DNA of 64,000 nt from Bacillus sp. 03113 (GCF_006546985.1 NZ_VATK01000004.1:124001-188000); one strand, 5' to 3'. Shown: positions 36,174 to 45,928, numbered from the stretch's first letter. Made by a program: numbers and translations. The notes: a model not told the origin generated them from the letters alone.

Positions 36174-36313
36174 AAGAAACACCTCGTCTATTATGTATTT
36201 TATTATGTGTAATTAACCTAAAATAATGAAATAAACTTCACCATAAATAGATCAAGAGCTCATAAAAATCTTTGTTAAAAAGAACTGTTTATTTATTCTC
36301 TTACTGATTTACC

Positions 36314-37522
36314 CTAATTACGATGTTGAAAAACATTATGATAAACCTTTTGTTTTTGAACTGGATTTTGCTGTTCCTCTTTTGCTTTGTACTTTTCCTC
36401 ATACTGAACAAACATTGATACATTTACTAATATCCCCATTGAAATGGCCAGCTGAAGTAAGGAAGACCCCCCATAGCTAATAAAAGGCAGCGGAACCCCT
36501 GTTAAAGGAATGACCCCTGAAACTCCTCCTAAATTTATAAAGGATTGAATCCCAATCATACTTGAGATCCCTATGGCTAATAAGCTTCCAAAAGGATCTT
36601 TACATCTCATTCCTACATAAAGCCCTCTTAAGACAATATATCCTAATCCAAGCAGAACAAAGCAAACTCCAAAAACACCTAACTCTTCTGCGACAACCGC
36701 CATAATAAAATCAGTATGAGATTCAGGTAAGTAACCTAACTTTTGAATACTTTGACCTAGACCTAAACCTTTTATGCCGCCAGCACCGAGAGCGATATAG
36801 GAGTTAGACATGTGATACCCAATTGTTTGTTCATATTGAAAAGGGTCTTTAAATGCTTCAATACGATCCATTTGATTATCTGAAAATATTTTACCCTTCA
36901 AACCAACCATTAGCAGAAGGAGAAATACTAAGCCAATTAAACATAGCTTTCCAATATTTCTATAGCTCATACCAGAGGAAAAGATGATGGAAACAGCTAT
37001 GGCAAAAATTATCGCTGCTGTCCCAAAGTCAGGTTGAATAACGATAAGCAAGCAAACCAACCCCAAGTAAACAAGAGGCGGTGCTACTCCTTTATTAAAT
37101 TCATTAATGTAAGATTGCTTTTTGGCATAAACAGCTGCAAGATAAATAATAACACAGAGTTTCACAAATTCCGATGGCTGAATATTCCTTAAACCTAATT
37201 TAAACCAGCTTTGTGCATTCCCTGCTTCATGACCAAACAAAAAAATACTTCCAAGACCAACGATTGAAATAAAAACCATAGGAATTAAAAACTTATTGCT
37301 TTGAAATGCTTTATATGGGAATAATGCTGTTAGAATAAAAGTGAAGCCAGCAAGAATAATATTGATTTTTTGTTTCTCATAAAAAAAATTACTAGCTTTA
37401 TCATATCGCTGAACGGCTGTAACCATACTTGCACTATAGATCATAATGAGTCCAAAAATAACCAATAATACGGTAACAATAATTAATGAGTAGTCATATG
37501 ATTTTAAGATTTTTTTTAACAT
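36314..37522 (-). CDS. ftsW: Septal peptidoglycan polymerase FtsW
   Basis: SEDS-family glycosyltransferase of the divisome, partner of PBP2B. 402 residues with ten membrane segments. SEDS signatures: SWFKLGLRNIQPSEFVKL, VVAEELGVFGVCFVL, and GVIPLTGVPLPFISYGGSSLL near the C-terminus. The conserved catalytic aspartate lies in the long extracellular loop (ESHTDFIMAVVAEE region follows it). The ATG at 37522 follows GGAGAAGAGG; the frame remains open for 51 more codons upstream, but that part is low-complexity A/T-coded and unconserved. It lies between ylaN and pyc. Confidence 0.96.
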   Translation of the reverse strand: MLKKILKSYDYSLIIVTVLLVIFGLIMIYSASMVTAVQRYDKASNFFYEKQKINIILAGFTFILTALFPYKAFQSNKFLIPMVFISIVGLGSIFLFGHEAGNAQSWFKLGLRNIQPSEFVKLCVIIYLAAVYAKKQSYINEFNKGVAPPLVYLGLVCLLIVIQPDFGTAAIIFAIAVSIIFSSGMSYRNIGKLCLIGLVFLLLLMVGLKGKIFSDNQMDRIEAFKDPFQYEQTIGYHMSNSYIALGAGGIKGLGLGQSIQKLGYLPESHTDFIMAVVAEELGVFGVCFVLLGLGYIVLRGLYVGMRCKDPFGSLLAIGISSMIGIQSFINLGGVSGVIPLTGVPLPFISYGGSSLLQLAISMGILVNVSMFVQYEEKYKAKEEQQNPVQKQKVYHNVFQHRN

Positions 37523-37729
37523 CCATCCTCTTCTCCTATATTTCGAAGTTGTATTACTTATTCTACTATAGTGAAGAATCTCCTGCATTTGAATAAGAAG
37601 AAAAACTCTTTTTAATATAGCATATTTATAAAAAAAGTTCCGCTCAAATATGTAATAAAACTTATAAATATACACATTATTTAGGACGAATAATTTGAAA
37701 CACTAGGACAAATATAAGTTTTTTTGCAA

Positions 37730-37763
37730 AAAAAACTCAAACAATTAAGAAGTTGTTTGAGTT
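37730..37763 (-). terminator. Terminator of ylaN
   Basis: AAAACTCAAACAA pairs with TTGTTTGAGTTTT, followed by a T run on the minus strand, just after the ylaN stop. Confidence 0.85.
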
Positions 37764-37770
37764 TTCACTT

Positions 37771-38052
37771 CTATTTTCTTATCGAAGCCTCATGTAGGAT
37801 TGAAAGCTCTATCTCAAGTTCATCTAAAATAGCCTTACCGTCTTTTTCTTCAATTAAACCAAGTCGTACAGCAAAATCTATTTCTCTTGATAATCCGAAC
37901 ATTTGGGTATCTAATACTTCTTCATATAAAGGACATTGAGGCATAGTTAAGTTGTCCATTTGAACCTTTATTAATTTTAGGATTTTTTTTGCATCAGCTT
38001 TTAAAAGAGCATATGCCTTTTCTTTATGATCAATGATCACTTCAAAATTCAA
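37771..38052 (-). CDS. ylaN: YlaN (DUF1507), iron-homeostasis protein
   Basis: 93 residues. The region [42 protein letters not shown] is nearly invariant in the family. In B. subtilis and S. aureus YlaN is essential under iron limitation and is reported to interact with Fur, acting as an iron-dependent antagonist; that role is assumed here. The start is a TTG at 38052, eight bases after GGGGGGAG. It is upstream of ftsW but has its own terminator. Confidence 0.94.
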   Translation of the reverse strand: MNFEVIIDHKEKAYALLKADAKKILKLIKVQMDNLTMPQCPLYEEVLDTQMFGLSREIDFAVRLGLIEEKDGKAILDELEIELSILHEASIRK

Positions 38053-38245
38053 AATTGATCTCCCCCCGTTTCCGAGCGATTGTCCCTATTCATAAATTGT
38101 AAACTCAAGCTTGCAAAAAAGCAAGAACTATCAAAAAGTTCGTTTATTTCCCAATAAACACCTTTTTTTATGAAAGCTCTTTTTTTAGTTAGTACTATGA
38201 ATATGTTTAGGATTAATCTAATAGAATCCAATTTTGTTCTTAAAG

Positions 38246-38286
38246 CAAAAAAAGAGGGGCCATGTGAAAAAAATCCATGACCCCTT
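38246..38286 (-). terminator. Terminator of phoH2 (ylaK)
   Basis: GGGGCCATG opposes CATGACCCC, with TTTTTTT following on the minus strand; about 20 bases after the stop. Confidence 0.78.
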
Positions 38287-38303
38287 CCTTTACTAATTTA
38301 ATT

Positions 38304-39632
38304 TTACAATAGGTCAGCTGCTAATTGTGCAAGCCCAGATCTTTCTCCTTTTACCAGCTTTACATGACCTGCTATCATTTGATCTTTAAAACGTTCAACA
38401 ACATAAGAAAGTCCATTGTTATAAGCATCTAAATATGGGTGATCAATTTGTTCTGGATCTCCCATTAATACAATTTTACTGCCTTCCCCAACACGAGTTA
38501 AAATCGTTTTTACTTCATGTTTTGTTAAGTTTTGTGCTTCGTCAATAATAATAAATTGATCAGGGATACTTCTCCCTCTTATATAAGACAATGCTTCAAC
38601 CTCAATGGAGCCCATTCCCGCTAAAATAGCTTCGATCTCGCCTGGTTTTTTTGTATTGAATAAATATTCTAAATTATCAAAAATCGGTTGCATCCAAGGA
38701 CGCAGCTTTTCTTCCTTTTCACCAGGCAGGAAACCAAGATCCTTTCCAACTGGTACAATAGGTCTAGCTACAAGTAATTTTTTATAATCTCCATAATCCT
38801 CTGTTTGCATAAGTCCAGAAGCTAAGGCCAGCAATGTTTTTCCTGTTCCTGCTTTCCCGACTAACGTTACTAAAGGTAAGTCTTTACGGAGCAATAATTC
38901 AATAGCCATCGTTTGCTGAACATTTCTCGGACGAATCCCCCATATATGTTCATGATCAAAAACCATTTTTTTTATTTTCAATCCACTTTGATCAATCATA
39001 CCAATAGCGGAAGAAGATGAGCCTAAAACATCCTTTAATATAATAAATTGATTTGGATAAAAAGTTTTTTGCGCAATTTCAGATATCATTAATTGACCCT
39101 TTTCATAAAATTGATCAAGTATATCAAGGCTTACATGTATCTCCATAAAACCTGTATATAAAAGTTCATCTTCAACAACTCGATCACTTAAAAAGTCTTC
39201 TGAAATTAACCCAATCGCATCTGCTTTTACCCTAACAAGTGTGTCCTTACTTACTAAAATTACTGGTTTTCCATATTCTTTCGCAGCTTCCTCTATGGAA
39301 AGATTCTTTGCAACTGCAAGTATTCGATTATCATTTGTTTTTTCGACAAAAATATCTTGAAGCTGCAAGAATGATCGATGGTTTAATTCAATTCGAATTG
39401 TACCGCCATTTTCAAGAGGGATTTTTTCATGCAATTTTCCCGCCTCTCTTAGATTGTCGATTAATCTTGATACTTGTCTTGCATTTCTTCCGATCTCGTC
39501 CATATATCGCTTTTTGGAATCCACTTCTTCTAATACTACAGCTGGAATAACAACTTCATTGTCTTCGAAAGAAAAGATTGAATATGGATCTTGTAACAAG
39601 ACATTGGTATCTAACACGTATATTTTACTCAA
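38304..39632 (-). CDS. ylaK: PhoH2-type PIN-PhoH ATPase (YlaK)
   Basis: 442 residues, same length as B. subtilis YlaK. An N-terminal PIN nuclease domain (about 1-135; YVLDTNVLLQDP with the first acidic residue, EEVDSKK, NDNRILAVAKNL) is fused to a PhoH ATPase/helicase domain (about 225-442; Walker A VGKAGTGKTLLA, Walker B FIIIDEAQNLT, and a GERSGLA arginine region). PIN-PhoH fusions in other bacteria unwind and cut RNA. GGGGGCATCTG precedes the ATG. It is divergent from ylaJ with about 270 bp between them, in which I see nothing notable. Confidence 0.95.
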   Translation of the reverse strand: MSKIYVLDTNVLLQDPYSIFSFEDNEVVIPAVVLEEVDSKKRYMDEIGRNARQVSRLIDNLREAGKLHEKIPLENGGTIRIELNHRSFLQLQDIFVEKTNDNRILAVAKNLSIEEAAKEYGKPVILVSKDTLVRVKADAIGLISEDFLSDRVVEDELLYTGFMEIHVSLDILDQFYEKGQLMISEIAQKTFYPNQFIILKDVLGSSSSAIGMIDQSGLKIKKMVFDHEHIWGIRPRNVQQTMAIELLLRKDLPLVTLVGKAGTGKTLLALASGLMQTEDYGDYKKLLVARPIVPVGKDLGFLPGEKEEKLRPWMQPIFDNLEYLFNTKKPGEIEAILAGMGSIEVEALSYIRGRSIPDQFIIIDEAQNLTKHEVKTILTRVGEGSKIVLMGDPEQIDHPYLDAYNNGLSYVVERFKDQMIAGHVKLVKGERSGLAQLAADLL

Positions 39633-39901
39633 TCAGATGCCCCCTGCTCCTCTTGCGTCGTAATATTTTGCTGCCATCCTACTTATGCGGATAGAACTTT
39701 GGTAAAATATATGTTTTTTCGAATAAAGATAGAAGAACAATTGCATAATAACAAACATCAATACATTTCACCATTTAGCTAATACTAGTATATGTTCAGT
39801 GATTGAATAACGTTTCGTGCAATTTTCATTAAAAATAATTATCCATAAAAAGAACCAAAATATTACAAATAAGAACAATAGATCCTTCGAGGTGGTAAAA
39901 A

Positions 39902-40489
39902 ATGAAAACAATATTTGTACTTACAAGCGTACTTATGATTATCACAGGCTGTGTAGCAAATAATAAAGCAACAGAACCAAAAAAAGAAAATTTAATAACT
40001 GTTAAAAATAGTTCCATTCAGGAAGTTGATAGAGAAACCGGCCAAAAAATTTCAAAACATTTAGTTAATTTAGCCACTAGTATTCCTAATGTAAACGATG
40101 CTACAGCAGTTGTACTAGGGAAATTTGCTATTGTTGGAATCGATGTAGATCGAAATATTGATCGATCCGAAGTTGGATCTATTAAGTATTCGGTTGCAGA
40201 AAGCTTAAAAAAAGATCCTCACGGCGCTCGTGCCGTCGTAATTGCTGATCCAGATGTAAATGCAAGGCTAAAAGAAATATCAGAGGATATTCAAAACGGT
40301 AAGCCTATTCAAGGGATCGTTAATGAACTGTCTGACATTACTGGTCGATTGATGCCAGAAATTCCAGCAGATATGATCGACCCAAAACCAAAGAATGCTG
40401 TTGAAAAACCAAAAAATAAGCTTGAAGGTTCTGAAAAACAATCATTAGAAGAAAAACAAGAAAAACAATCAAACCATTATAAAGATTAA
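39902..40489 (+). CDS. ylaJ: YhcN/YlaJ family sporulation lipoprotein
   Basis: 195 residues. Signal peptide with lipobox ITGC (lipidated Cys18), then a YhcN/YlaJ domain (about 45-145: VNDATAVVLGKFAIVGIDVDRNI, VAESLKKDPHGARAVVIADPDV, IQNGKPIQGIVNELSDI), then a lysine- and glutamate-rich tail. The family is found in spore membranes or cortex and is typically under forespore or mother-cell sigma factors. GAGGTGG lies eight bases before the ATG. Confidence 0.93.
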   Translation: MKTIFVLTSVLMIITGCVANNKATEPKKENLITVKNSSIQEVDRETGQKISKHLVNLATSIPNVNDATAVVLGKFAIVGIDVDRNIDRSEVGSIKYSVAESLKKDPHGARAVVIADPDVNARLKEISEDIQNGKPIQGIVNELSDITGRLMPEIPADMIDPKPKNAVEKPKNKLEGSEKQSLEEKQEKQSNHYKD

Positions 40490-40519
40490 CTGCTATTGAA
40501 TTAGAAATGAATACTAAAA

Positions 40520-40555
40520 TTCGCTAGGCATCTTAAAAGGTGCCTGTTTTTATTT
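40520..40555 (+). terminator. Terminator of ylaJ
   Basis: AGGCATC / GGTGCCT stem with TTAAAA loop, then GTTTTTATTTT, 35 bases after the stop. Confidence 0.8.
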
Positions 40556-40611
40556 TAAGAATAGCTATTATCAACAGTACTATTTAACGAAGCTTTTGAA
40601 TAAAAAATTGA

Positions 40612-41067
40612 TTACGCATTTCTCATTTCATCCATCACTTGTTTATCTAATCGGGCTGCGGCCACCTTATCGTATGTTTTATCATATTGAGGTTCTATAA
40701 TAATTTTTGATCCATAGAACATTACATCACGAACCTCATTTATTACGAGTTCAATTAACGCAAGCTTTAATGGAATATTCTCCATTTTGTTTATTTTTAT
40801 AGAAGCCTTTCCACTAATTGAATATGTAGACTCATTTGCAATAACATTTATAACCATTTGTTTATTTTGTAACAAGTTCTGCAATATTCTTGAACGGTTA
40901 TCAACTGCAAAATAAATTGTTGATTCATCTTTAGCTAACACCCATGAAATGGAACTAACATTGGGTCCTCCTGTTTCATGATCAATTGTCGCAATCGTTA
41001 CAAAACGTTCGCTTTGTAATACATCAAATAAAGGTTTTACTAATTTTGGTTCAACAAGATTTGCCAT
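40612..41067 (-). CDS. FMN-binding split-barrel (pyridoxamine 5'-phosphate oxidase-like) protein
   Basis: 151 residues. The first half has the split-barrel pattern of PNPOx-like flavin proteins: FVTIATIDHETGGPNVSSISWVLAKDESTIYFAVDNRSRILQNLLQN, in which the R-x-x-N segment typically contacts the flavin phosphate. The C-terminal half is shorter and helical. No true PdxH signature is present, so it is more likely a flavin-dependent oxidoreductase or stress protein of unknown substrate. The ATG at 41067 follows GGAGGG by seven bases. It lies between ylaJ and ylaI, convergent with ylaJ. Confidence 0.8.
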   Translation of the reverse strand: MANLVEPKLVKPLFDVLQSERFVTIATIDHETGGPNVSSISWVLAKDESTIYFAVDNRSRILQNLLQNKQMVINVIANESTYSISGKASIKINKMENIPLKLALIELVINEVRDVMFYGSKIIIEPQYDKTYDKVAAARLDKQVMDEMRNA

Positions 41068-41295
41068 ATACAACCCTCCTTATTTTATTATCATATTATT
41101 TCCCTCCACTTCTTTCAACTATTTCACACATACATCCTGAATGTATGATGTTTTAAGATTGAATTCCCTACATATCCAACTCAAAAAGGAAACAATCACT
41201 ATAAGAAATCAAATTCGATCCTTTTGAAAAATTATATTATAATAAAACTAATACCCATCTATACTTCAAGTATATGAAGGAATGAGGTGCAAATG

Positions 41296-41493
41296 ATGAA
41301 AGTAAAATGTGTGTTATGTGATAAAATTGAATCGATCGATGACCATTCCTTCCAAGCAAAGCGACTTCGAAATCGACCAATTCACACATATATGTGTAAG
41401 GAATGTGATAATAGGATTACAGAAAAAACAAAAAAGAAAGATAACCAAAAGCATTCTAATATAGTCAAAATTAGTAATAATGAAATGAACTAA
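41296..41493 (+). CDS. ylaI: YlaI family zinc-ribbon protein
   Basis: 65 residues. Two CxxC pairs (CVLC at 5-8 and CKEC at about 36-39) make a small zinc ribbon, with the family sequence RLRNRPIHTYMC between them, followed by a basic tail (TEKTKKKDNQK). Function unknown. The ATG at 41296 is six bases from GAGGTG; the ATG directly before it and a GTG at 41287 are alternatives. Repeat A5 begins six bases after the stop. Confidence 0.88.
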   Translation: MKVKCVLCDKIESIDDHSFQAKRLRNRPIHTYMCKECDNRITEKTKKKDNQKHSNIVKISNNEMN

Positions 41494-41498
41494 AAATA

Positions 41499-41622
41499 AG
41501 AAAGCGGAAGCGCCTTGATCAGCTCTGAAGAAAAATGTTCATTTGACTCGAAAAGTGCTTTTTACTTTTAGAGACAAACGGTTATTTTTCACTAGGGTTA
41601 GGCGCTATAGCTAGACAGCAGT
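41499..41622 (+). repeat. Family A hairpin repeat, copy A5
   Basis: From AAGAAAGCGGAAGCGCCTTGATCAGC to GGCGCTATAGCTAGACAG. The arms TTTGACTC / GAGACAAA pair. It lies between ylaI and the convergent ylaH. Confidence 0.8.
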
Positions 41623-41654
41623 CTGCCTTCTAAAATTTTATATTTTATTTACAG

Positions 41655-41725
41655 TCAAAAAAAAAAAGAGACCAAACCCTAATGAGATGTTTCACAACAA
41701 TTCATGGGTGGTCTCTTTTTCATAT
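41655..41725. terminator. Bidirectional terminator between ylaI and ylaH
   Basis: GAGACCAAACCC pairs with GGGTGGTCTC, flanked by a long A run on one side and CTTTTT on the other. Confidence 0.8.
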
Positions 41726-41752
41726 TTTTTCTATTGAATTTAAACAAAAAAC

Positions 41753-42064
41753 CTAAGCAGAATGATTTCGTTTTCTTTCAGCATGCAGCCGTATTTTATA
41801 GATGATTAATATGATTGCTGCAACTACTAATCCTTCTGCAATCGGTAGGAAAACGCCAAAAAAGGTTAATACCGTACATCCTAATATAAGAAATACATAT
41901 ATGACTGCTGATTTTATAACAGGTAGCTTTCGAGCAAAGCCTAATTTGAAAACGATAATGCACAACAGAATGATGGTGAAATAAAGGAGCCACATCCCAA
42001 GTAAAGGATGTTCGTGTACTTCGTATAAAGAAGCAAAAAAAGAAAGGCGGTCATTAACATCCAT
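41753..42064 (-). CDS. ylaH: YlaH-like membrane protein
   Basis: 103 residues, three membrane segments (about 22-42, 52-70, 73-92) and a basic C-terminus ([10 protein letters not shown]). It matches YlaH in size and in the sequence [22 protein letters not shown]. Function unknown. The ATG at 42064 has GGAGG eleven bases upstream and gives the family length; a longer frame to 42106 includes an unconserved N-terminus. It is located after typA as in B. subtilis. Confidence 0.86.
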   Translation of the reverse strand: MDVNDRLSFFASLYEVHEHPLLGMWLLYFTIILLCIIVFKLGFARKLPVIKSAVIYVFLILGCTVLTFFGVFLPIAEGLVVAAIILIIYKIRLHAERKRNHSA

Positions 42065-42280
42065 TCTTCTTCGATCCTCCAATCCTCTCCATAAGAATTT
42101 CATCAATAAGAATCTTCGTGCAAAGCATCGACTATCAACAGCAAGAGTAAAGTCAACTTGCTAGGAAAAATGTTCTTTACCTTCTCGGACAGTTTGCTAG
42201 ACCATAGAGCCAATGGCGCCTGAAGCTATAAACCTGCGTACTTTATAAAAAAGCTAAAACTCCCCTATCAAAAAACAAAA

Positions 42281-42318
42281 TTACCCAATCATGCAAAGCA
42301 TTATTGGGTAATCTGATT
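42281..42318 (-). terminator. Terminator of typA
   Basis: ATTACCCAAT pairs with ATTGGGTAAT (one base bulge), with TTTTG following on the minus strand, immediately after the stop. Confidence 0.8.
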
Positions 42319-42323
42319 AGAAC

Positions 42324-44162
42324 TTAGTTTTGTTCTGCATATTTCTTTTTCTTTGCTACTCTTTCACGTTCATTCTTATCTAGAATTTTTTTACGTAATC
42401 GAATTGACTCAGGAGTAACCTCGCAATATTCATCTTCATTTAAATATTCTAAAGACTCCTCTAATGTCATGATTCTAGGCTTTTTCATTGTAGTAGTTTG
42501 ATCCTTTGTTGCAGAACGTACGTTGGTAGCTTGCTTTACTTTTGTAATATTAACGGTAATGTCATTATCACGATTATGCTCACCAACAATCATACCTTCA
42601 TATATTTCAGTACCAGATTCTACAAATATTACCCCACGATCTTCGACTTGCATAATACCATAAGTAGACGCTTTACCAGTTTCCATTGAAACAAGCACAC
42701 CTTGACGCCTTCCCCCAACTTGACCTTGTTGCATTGGCTGGTAGCTATCAAATGTATGATTAATAATGCCGTAACCGCGTGTTAAAGTTAAAAACTCTGT
42801 TGTATAACCAATAAGGCCTCTAGCAGGTACATTAAAAATTAATCGAACCTGACCATTACCATTATTGATCATATCAAGCATTTCACCTTTTCGTGCTCCA
42901 ATCGATTCCATTACAGCACCAGTATGCTCTTCTGGTACATCAATTTGCACACGCTCAACTGGTTCACAACGAACACCATCAACTTCTCTTACAATAACTT
43001 CTGGCTTAGAAACTTGAAGCTCGTAGCCTTCACGACGCATATTTTCAATTAAAATAGACAAATGAAGCTCTCCACGACCTGAAACAGTCCATGCATCTGG
43101 GGAGTCAGTATTTTCTACTCTTAAACTTACATCTGTTTCTAATTGCGCTCGAAGCCTTTCTTCAATTTTTCTTGAAGTAAGGTACTTCCCTTCACGTCCA
43201 GCAAATGGACTATTATTAACAAGAAAAGTCATTTGTAGCGTTGGCTCGTCAATTCTTAATACAGGCAAAGCATCCTGATGATCAATTGGACATACTGTTT
43301 CTCCGACATTGATATCTTCCATTCCTGAAACAGCAATTAAATCACCAGCATTTGCTTCTTGAATTTCTTCACGTTTTAAGCCGAAAAAGCCAAAAATTTT
43401 CGTTACTCTAAAAGACTTAACCGTACCATCTAGCTTCATTAGTGCAACTTGTTGACCTACATGAATTTTCCCTCGAAACACTCGGCCAATCCCGATTCTT
43501 CCAACATAGTCATTATAATCTAATAGAGCAATTTGGAATTGTAACGGCTCTTCTCGATTATCAACTGGTGCGGGTATGTGTTCAACGATTGCATCATAAA
43601 GTGATTGCATGTTTTCATCTTGTTTATGCGGGTCTACACTTGCAGTTCCATTGATGGCAGATGCATAGATAACCGGGAAATCTAATTGCTCTTCATTTGC
43701 ATCTAATTCAATAAATAAATCCAATACTTCATCAATAACTTCCTCAGGACGTGCAAAGTCACGGTCAATTTTATTAACGACAACAATTGGTGTAAGATTT
43801 TGTTCTAATGCTTTTTTTAATACAAAACGAGTTTGCGGCATACACCCTTCATATGCATCAACAACTAATAAAACACCATCAACCATTTTCATAATACGTT
43901 CTACTTCTCCACCAAAATCCGCATGTCCTGGTGTATCAAGAATATTGATTCGCTTATCTTTATATTGAATGGCTGTATTTTTCGCTAAAATGGTAATACC
44001 ACGTTCTCTTTCTAAATCATTCGAATCCATCGCTCGTTCTTCAACATGTTCATTAGAACGAAAAGTACCAGATTGTTTTAACAATTGATCAACCAGCGTC
44101 GTTTTCCCATGATCAACGTGAGCAATGATCGCAATATTACGGATATCTTCTCTTAATTTCAA
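42324..44162 (-). CDS. typA: Ribosome-associated GTPase TypA/BipA
   Basis: Translational GTPase that aids late 50S assembly, notably in the cold and under stress. 612 residues. G domain motifs: AHVDHGKTTLVDQLL (G1), RERGITI (G2), DTPGHADFGGEVER (G3), NKIDRDFARP (G4). Then come domain II, two EF-G-like domains, and the TypA-specific C-terminal domain (VNVTKVKQATNVRSA-type, with KKPRIMTLEESLEYLNEDEYCEVTPESIRLRK). It is divergent from ylaF. Confidence 0.98.
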   Translation of the reverse strand: MKLREDIRNIAIIAHVDHGKTTLVDQLLKQSGTFRSNEHVEERAMDSNDLERERGITILAKNTAIQYKDKRINILDTPGHADFGGEVERIMKMVDGVLLVVDAYEGCMPQTRFVLKKALEQNLTPIVVVNKIDRDFARPEEVIDEVLDLFIELDANEEQLDFPVIYASAINGTASVDPHKQDENMQSLYDAIVEHIPAPVDNREEPLQFQIALLDYNDYVGRIGIGRVFRGKIHVGQQVALMKLDGTVKSFRVTKIFGFFGLKREEIQEANAGDLIAVSGMEDINVGETVCPIDHQDALPVLRIDEPTLQMTFLVNNSPFAGREGKYLTSRKIEERLRAQLETDVSLRVENTDSPDAWTVSGRGELHLSILIENMRREGYELQVSKPEVIVREVDGVRCEPVERVQIDVPEEHTGAVMESIGARKGEMLDMINNGNGQVRLIFNVPARGLIGYTTEFLTLTRGYGIINHTFDSYQPMQQGQVGGRRQGVLVSMETGKASTYGIMQVEDRGVIFVESGTEIYEGMIVGEHNRDNDITVNITKVKQATNVRSATKDQTTTMKKPRIMTLEESLEYLNEDEYCEVTPESIRLRKKILDKNERERVAKKKKYAEQN

Positions 44163-44331
44163 AAAAGTTCACTCCTACCTAATTTATCACCTTATTGATT
44201 AAATAACGATTATAACTGATTTATTATAGCACATTGAGAGTAGAAACATAAAATCATTTTATGTAAAATTAATATTAAGACTAAGATCACTTATAATGAT
44301 GGATAAAAATAACAGAAAATGAGGGTTTGAC

Positions 44332-44514
44332 ATGAAGCAGATTAAATGGGTTTTTTTATTATTTGCATTATTGACGACCGTATGTATTATGGGAATTGGA
44401 ATCGCGATTAGCGAAAAAAGTGTATTAGGAATTCTTTTTTGTATTTTCGCAACCGTTTTTATAATGGGATATGGCTTTAAAACAAAAAAGAAAATGAGAG
44501 AACAAGGAAAATAA
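44332..44514 (+). CDS. ylaF: YlaF family small membrane protein (DUF5325)
   Basis: 60 residues with two membrane segments (about 4-26 and 30-48) and a basic C-terminus (KTKKKMREQ). The size, two-helix pattern (GIGIAISEKS in the connecting part) and position next to typA match YlaF. Function unknown. The sequence GAGGGTTTGAC precedes the ATG. Its TAA stop is followed at once by GAAAAGCAC, the typical outer end of the local repeats. Confidence 0.82.
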   Translation: MKQIKWVFLLFALLTTVCIMGIGIAISEKSVLGILFCIFATVFIMGYGFKTKKKMREQGK

Positions 44515-44600
44515 GAAAAGCACAAGGCACCCTTGGTATGACAATAAAGAGGTAAATACTTCTTACTGTCTTATCAGGGTGCTTGATTTGTGGCATCATC
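44515..44600 (+). repeat. Hairpin element with repeat-like end after ylaF
   Basis: Begins GAAAAGCACAAGGCACCCT and closes with AGGGTGCTTG; inside, GACA...TGTC encloses a smaller hairpin. It shares only the GAAAAGC start with families A and C. It may act as terminator for the convergent genes ylaF and suhB. Confidence 0.5.
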
Positions 44601-44637
44601 TAGTTTTCCCGTATAGTTTATCTAGATGCTATACTTT

Positions 44638-45438
44638 TTAAAATTTTGCATTCTTTAAATATTGATCCATAATTTCTTGATGAAGACCTGGCTTTGAAAT
44701 AAATATTGAGTTTTGGCTAAGTAAGTTTAATGGCTCTCCTTTTAATGTTGTTACAACGCCACCAAGCTCCTCAACTAATATTTTTCCAGCAGCAAAATCC
44801 CAAGGCGATAATCTCATAGTGATATAAGCATCTAATCGACCAGCAGCAATATAAGCAAGCTCGAGCGCCGCTGAGCCAAATGATCTTGTCCCGCGTGCTT
44901 CCTTAACCAAAGGAGCTAAAATATTCGAATCAATTCTCCTGTTTTCCGTCACCCATGTCGCATTTAAACTAATAATGGCTTCACTTAATTTTACTTCCTC
45001 AAGAGGAGAAAATGCTTGATCATTCATATAAGCGCCGTATCCTTTAATAGCATGATAAAGCTCATTATGAACAACGTCATAAATCAACCCTATTTTCCCA
45101 ACTCCTTCTTCATAAATGCCTATCGAGATAGCAAAATTTCTTTGCTGATGAATAAAATTCATTGTTCCATCAATAGGATCAACAATCCACACAATACCCG
45201 AAAGATCATGAACCTCATCGCCAAAGCCTTCTTCGCCTAAGATTTTATGTGTTGGAAAATGTTCTTTTATTTTTTTTATAAAAAATTGCTCAGTTTCTTT
45301 ATCAATTTCTGTTACAAGGTCATTACGATTAGATTTCGTTTGAATATGTAAAGTTTTAGAAAAAGATTTTTTAATTTCTTCCCCTGCTTCACGAATCCAC
45401 TTTTTCGCATATGTATCAATATTTTTCCAGTCAGACAA
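44638..45438 (-). CDS. suhB: Inositol-1-monophosphatase family protein (YktC/SuhB)
   Basis: Mg-dependent phosphatase of the inositol monophosphatase family; the B. subtilis homologue YktC acts on inositol phosphate. 266 residues. Metal-binding motifs: LGEEGFGDE, VDPIDGTMNFIH (DPIDGT signature) and the C-terminal WDFAAGKILVEELGG. The start is a TTG at 45438, nine bases after GGAGAGG, giving LSDWKNIDTYAKKW, which lines up with the start of YktC. The ATG fifteen codons upstream would include the ribosome binding site. Confidence 0.93.
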   Translation of the reverse strand: MSDWKNIDTYAKKWIREAGEEIKKSFSKTLHIQTKSNRNDLVTEIDKETEQFFIKKIKEHFPTHKILGEEGFGDEVHDLSGIVWIVDPIDGTMNFIHQQRNFAISIGIYEEGVGKIGLIYDVVHNELYHAIKGYGAYMNDQAFSPLEEVKLSEAIISLNATWVTENRRIDSNILAPLVKEARGTRSFGSAALELAYIAAGRLDAYITMRLSPWDFAAGKILVEELGGVVTTLKGEPLNLLSQNSIFISKPGLHQEIMDQYLKNAKF

Positions 45439-45629
45439 ACGTATCATCCTCTCCAGCTTATTTAAGGATGTATATGCATACATACATTATGATCCCTATT
45501 TATTTTTTCATTAATCTTAGCTTAATGGAAATAGAAAGTGCGATCAAGTTTTAGCATTCCCAAATGGAGATTTTTTGAAAAGGTAGATCGTATATTTTTT
45601 TCAATAATACAATTTATAATTGCTACCAA

Positions 45630-45672
45630 AATAATAAACGAACCCCTTTATTCAACAGAAGTTCGTTTTAAC
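45630..45672 (-). terminator. Terminator-like hairpin downstream of ykzI
   Basis: AACGAAC pairs with GTTCGTT; on the minus strand followed by TATTATTTT. About 60 bases after the ykzI stop. Confidence 0.55.
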
Positions 45673-45733
45673 TAATTATTATTCAAGCTGCATAAAAACA
45701 TAATACCTAAAAATCTCCTTTTTTACGGTTGGT

Positions 45734-45928
45734 TTAGAGTGCTTTCAGTCTAAGAAGCTCCTGTCGTATCTTTTCTAATTTTTGTTTACTCGCCATCTTC
45801 TTATCCTCATTATTTTCTCCCATAGCTTCAAATAATGTAGCTAACTCATAATCCATCTCCAAGCGAAGTACAGCTGTTCTCTCTCTTTCAACTGCATTCT
45901 TTTTAATTGAATTCATTAGTTGTTTCAT
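45734..45928 (-). CDS. ykzI: YkzI family small protein
   Basis: 64 residues, entirely helical and charged (ERERTAVLRLEMDYELATLFEAM), predicted coiled coil, cytosolic. Matches B. subtilis YkzI in size and in position between suhB (yktC) and yktB. Function unknown. GGGGTG lies about ten bases before the ATG. Confidence 0.82.
   Translation of the reverse strand: MKQLMNSIKKNAVERERTAVLRLEMDYELATLFEAMGENNEDKKMASKQKLEKIRQELLRLKAL

Noticed and set aside
36314-37675. Longer N-terminus for FtsW starting at 37675
   Set aside because: The extra 51 residues are A/T-coded, unlike the family, and a good RBS precedes the ATG at 37522.
38049-38231. 60-codon minus-strand frame between ylaN and ylaK
   Set aside because: No ribosome binding site, low-complexity composition, overlaps the ylaN start; no resemblance to a protein family.
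44259-44525. 88-codon minus-strand frame over ylaF
   Set aside because: Antisense to ylaF, which has a proper RBS and family-like sequence; the frame is a shadow.
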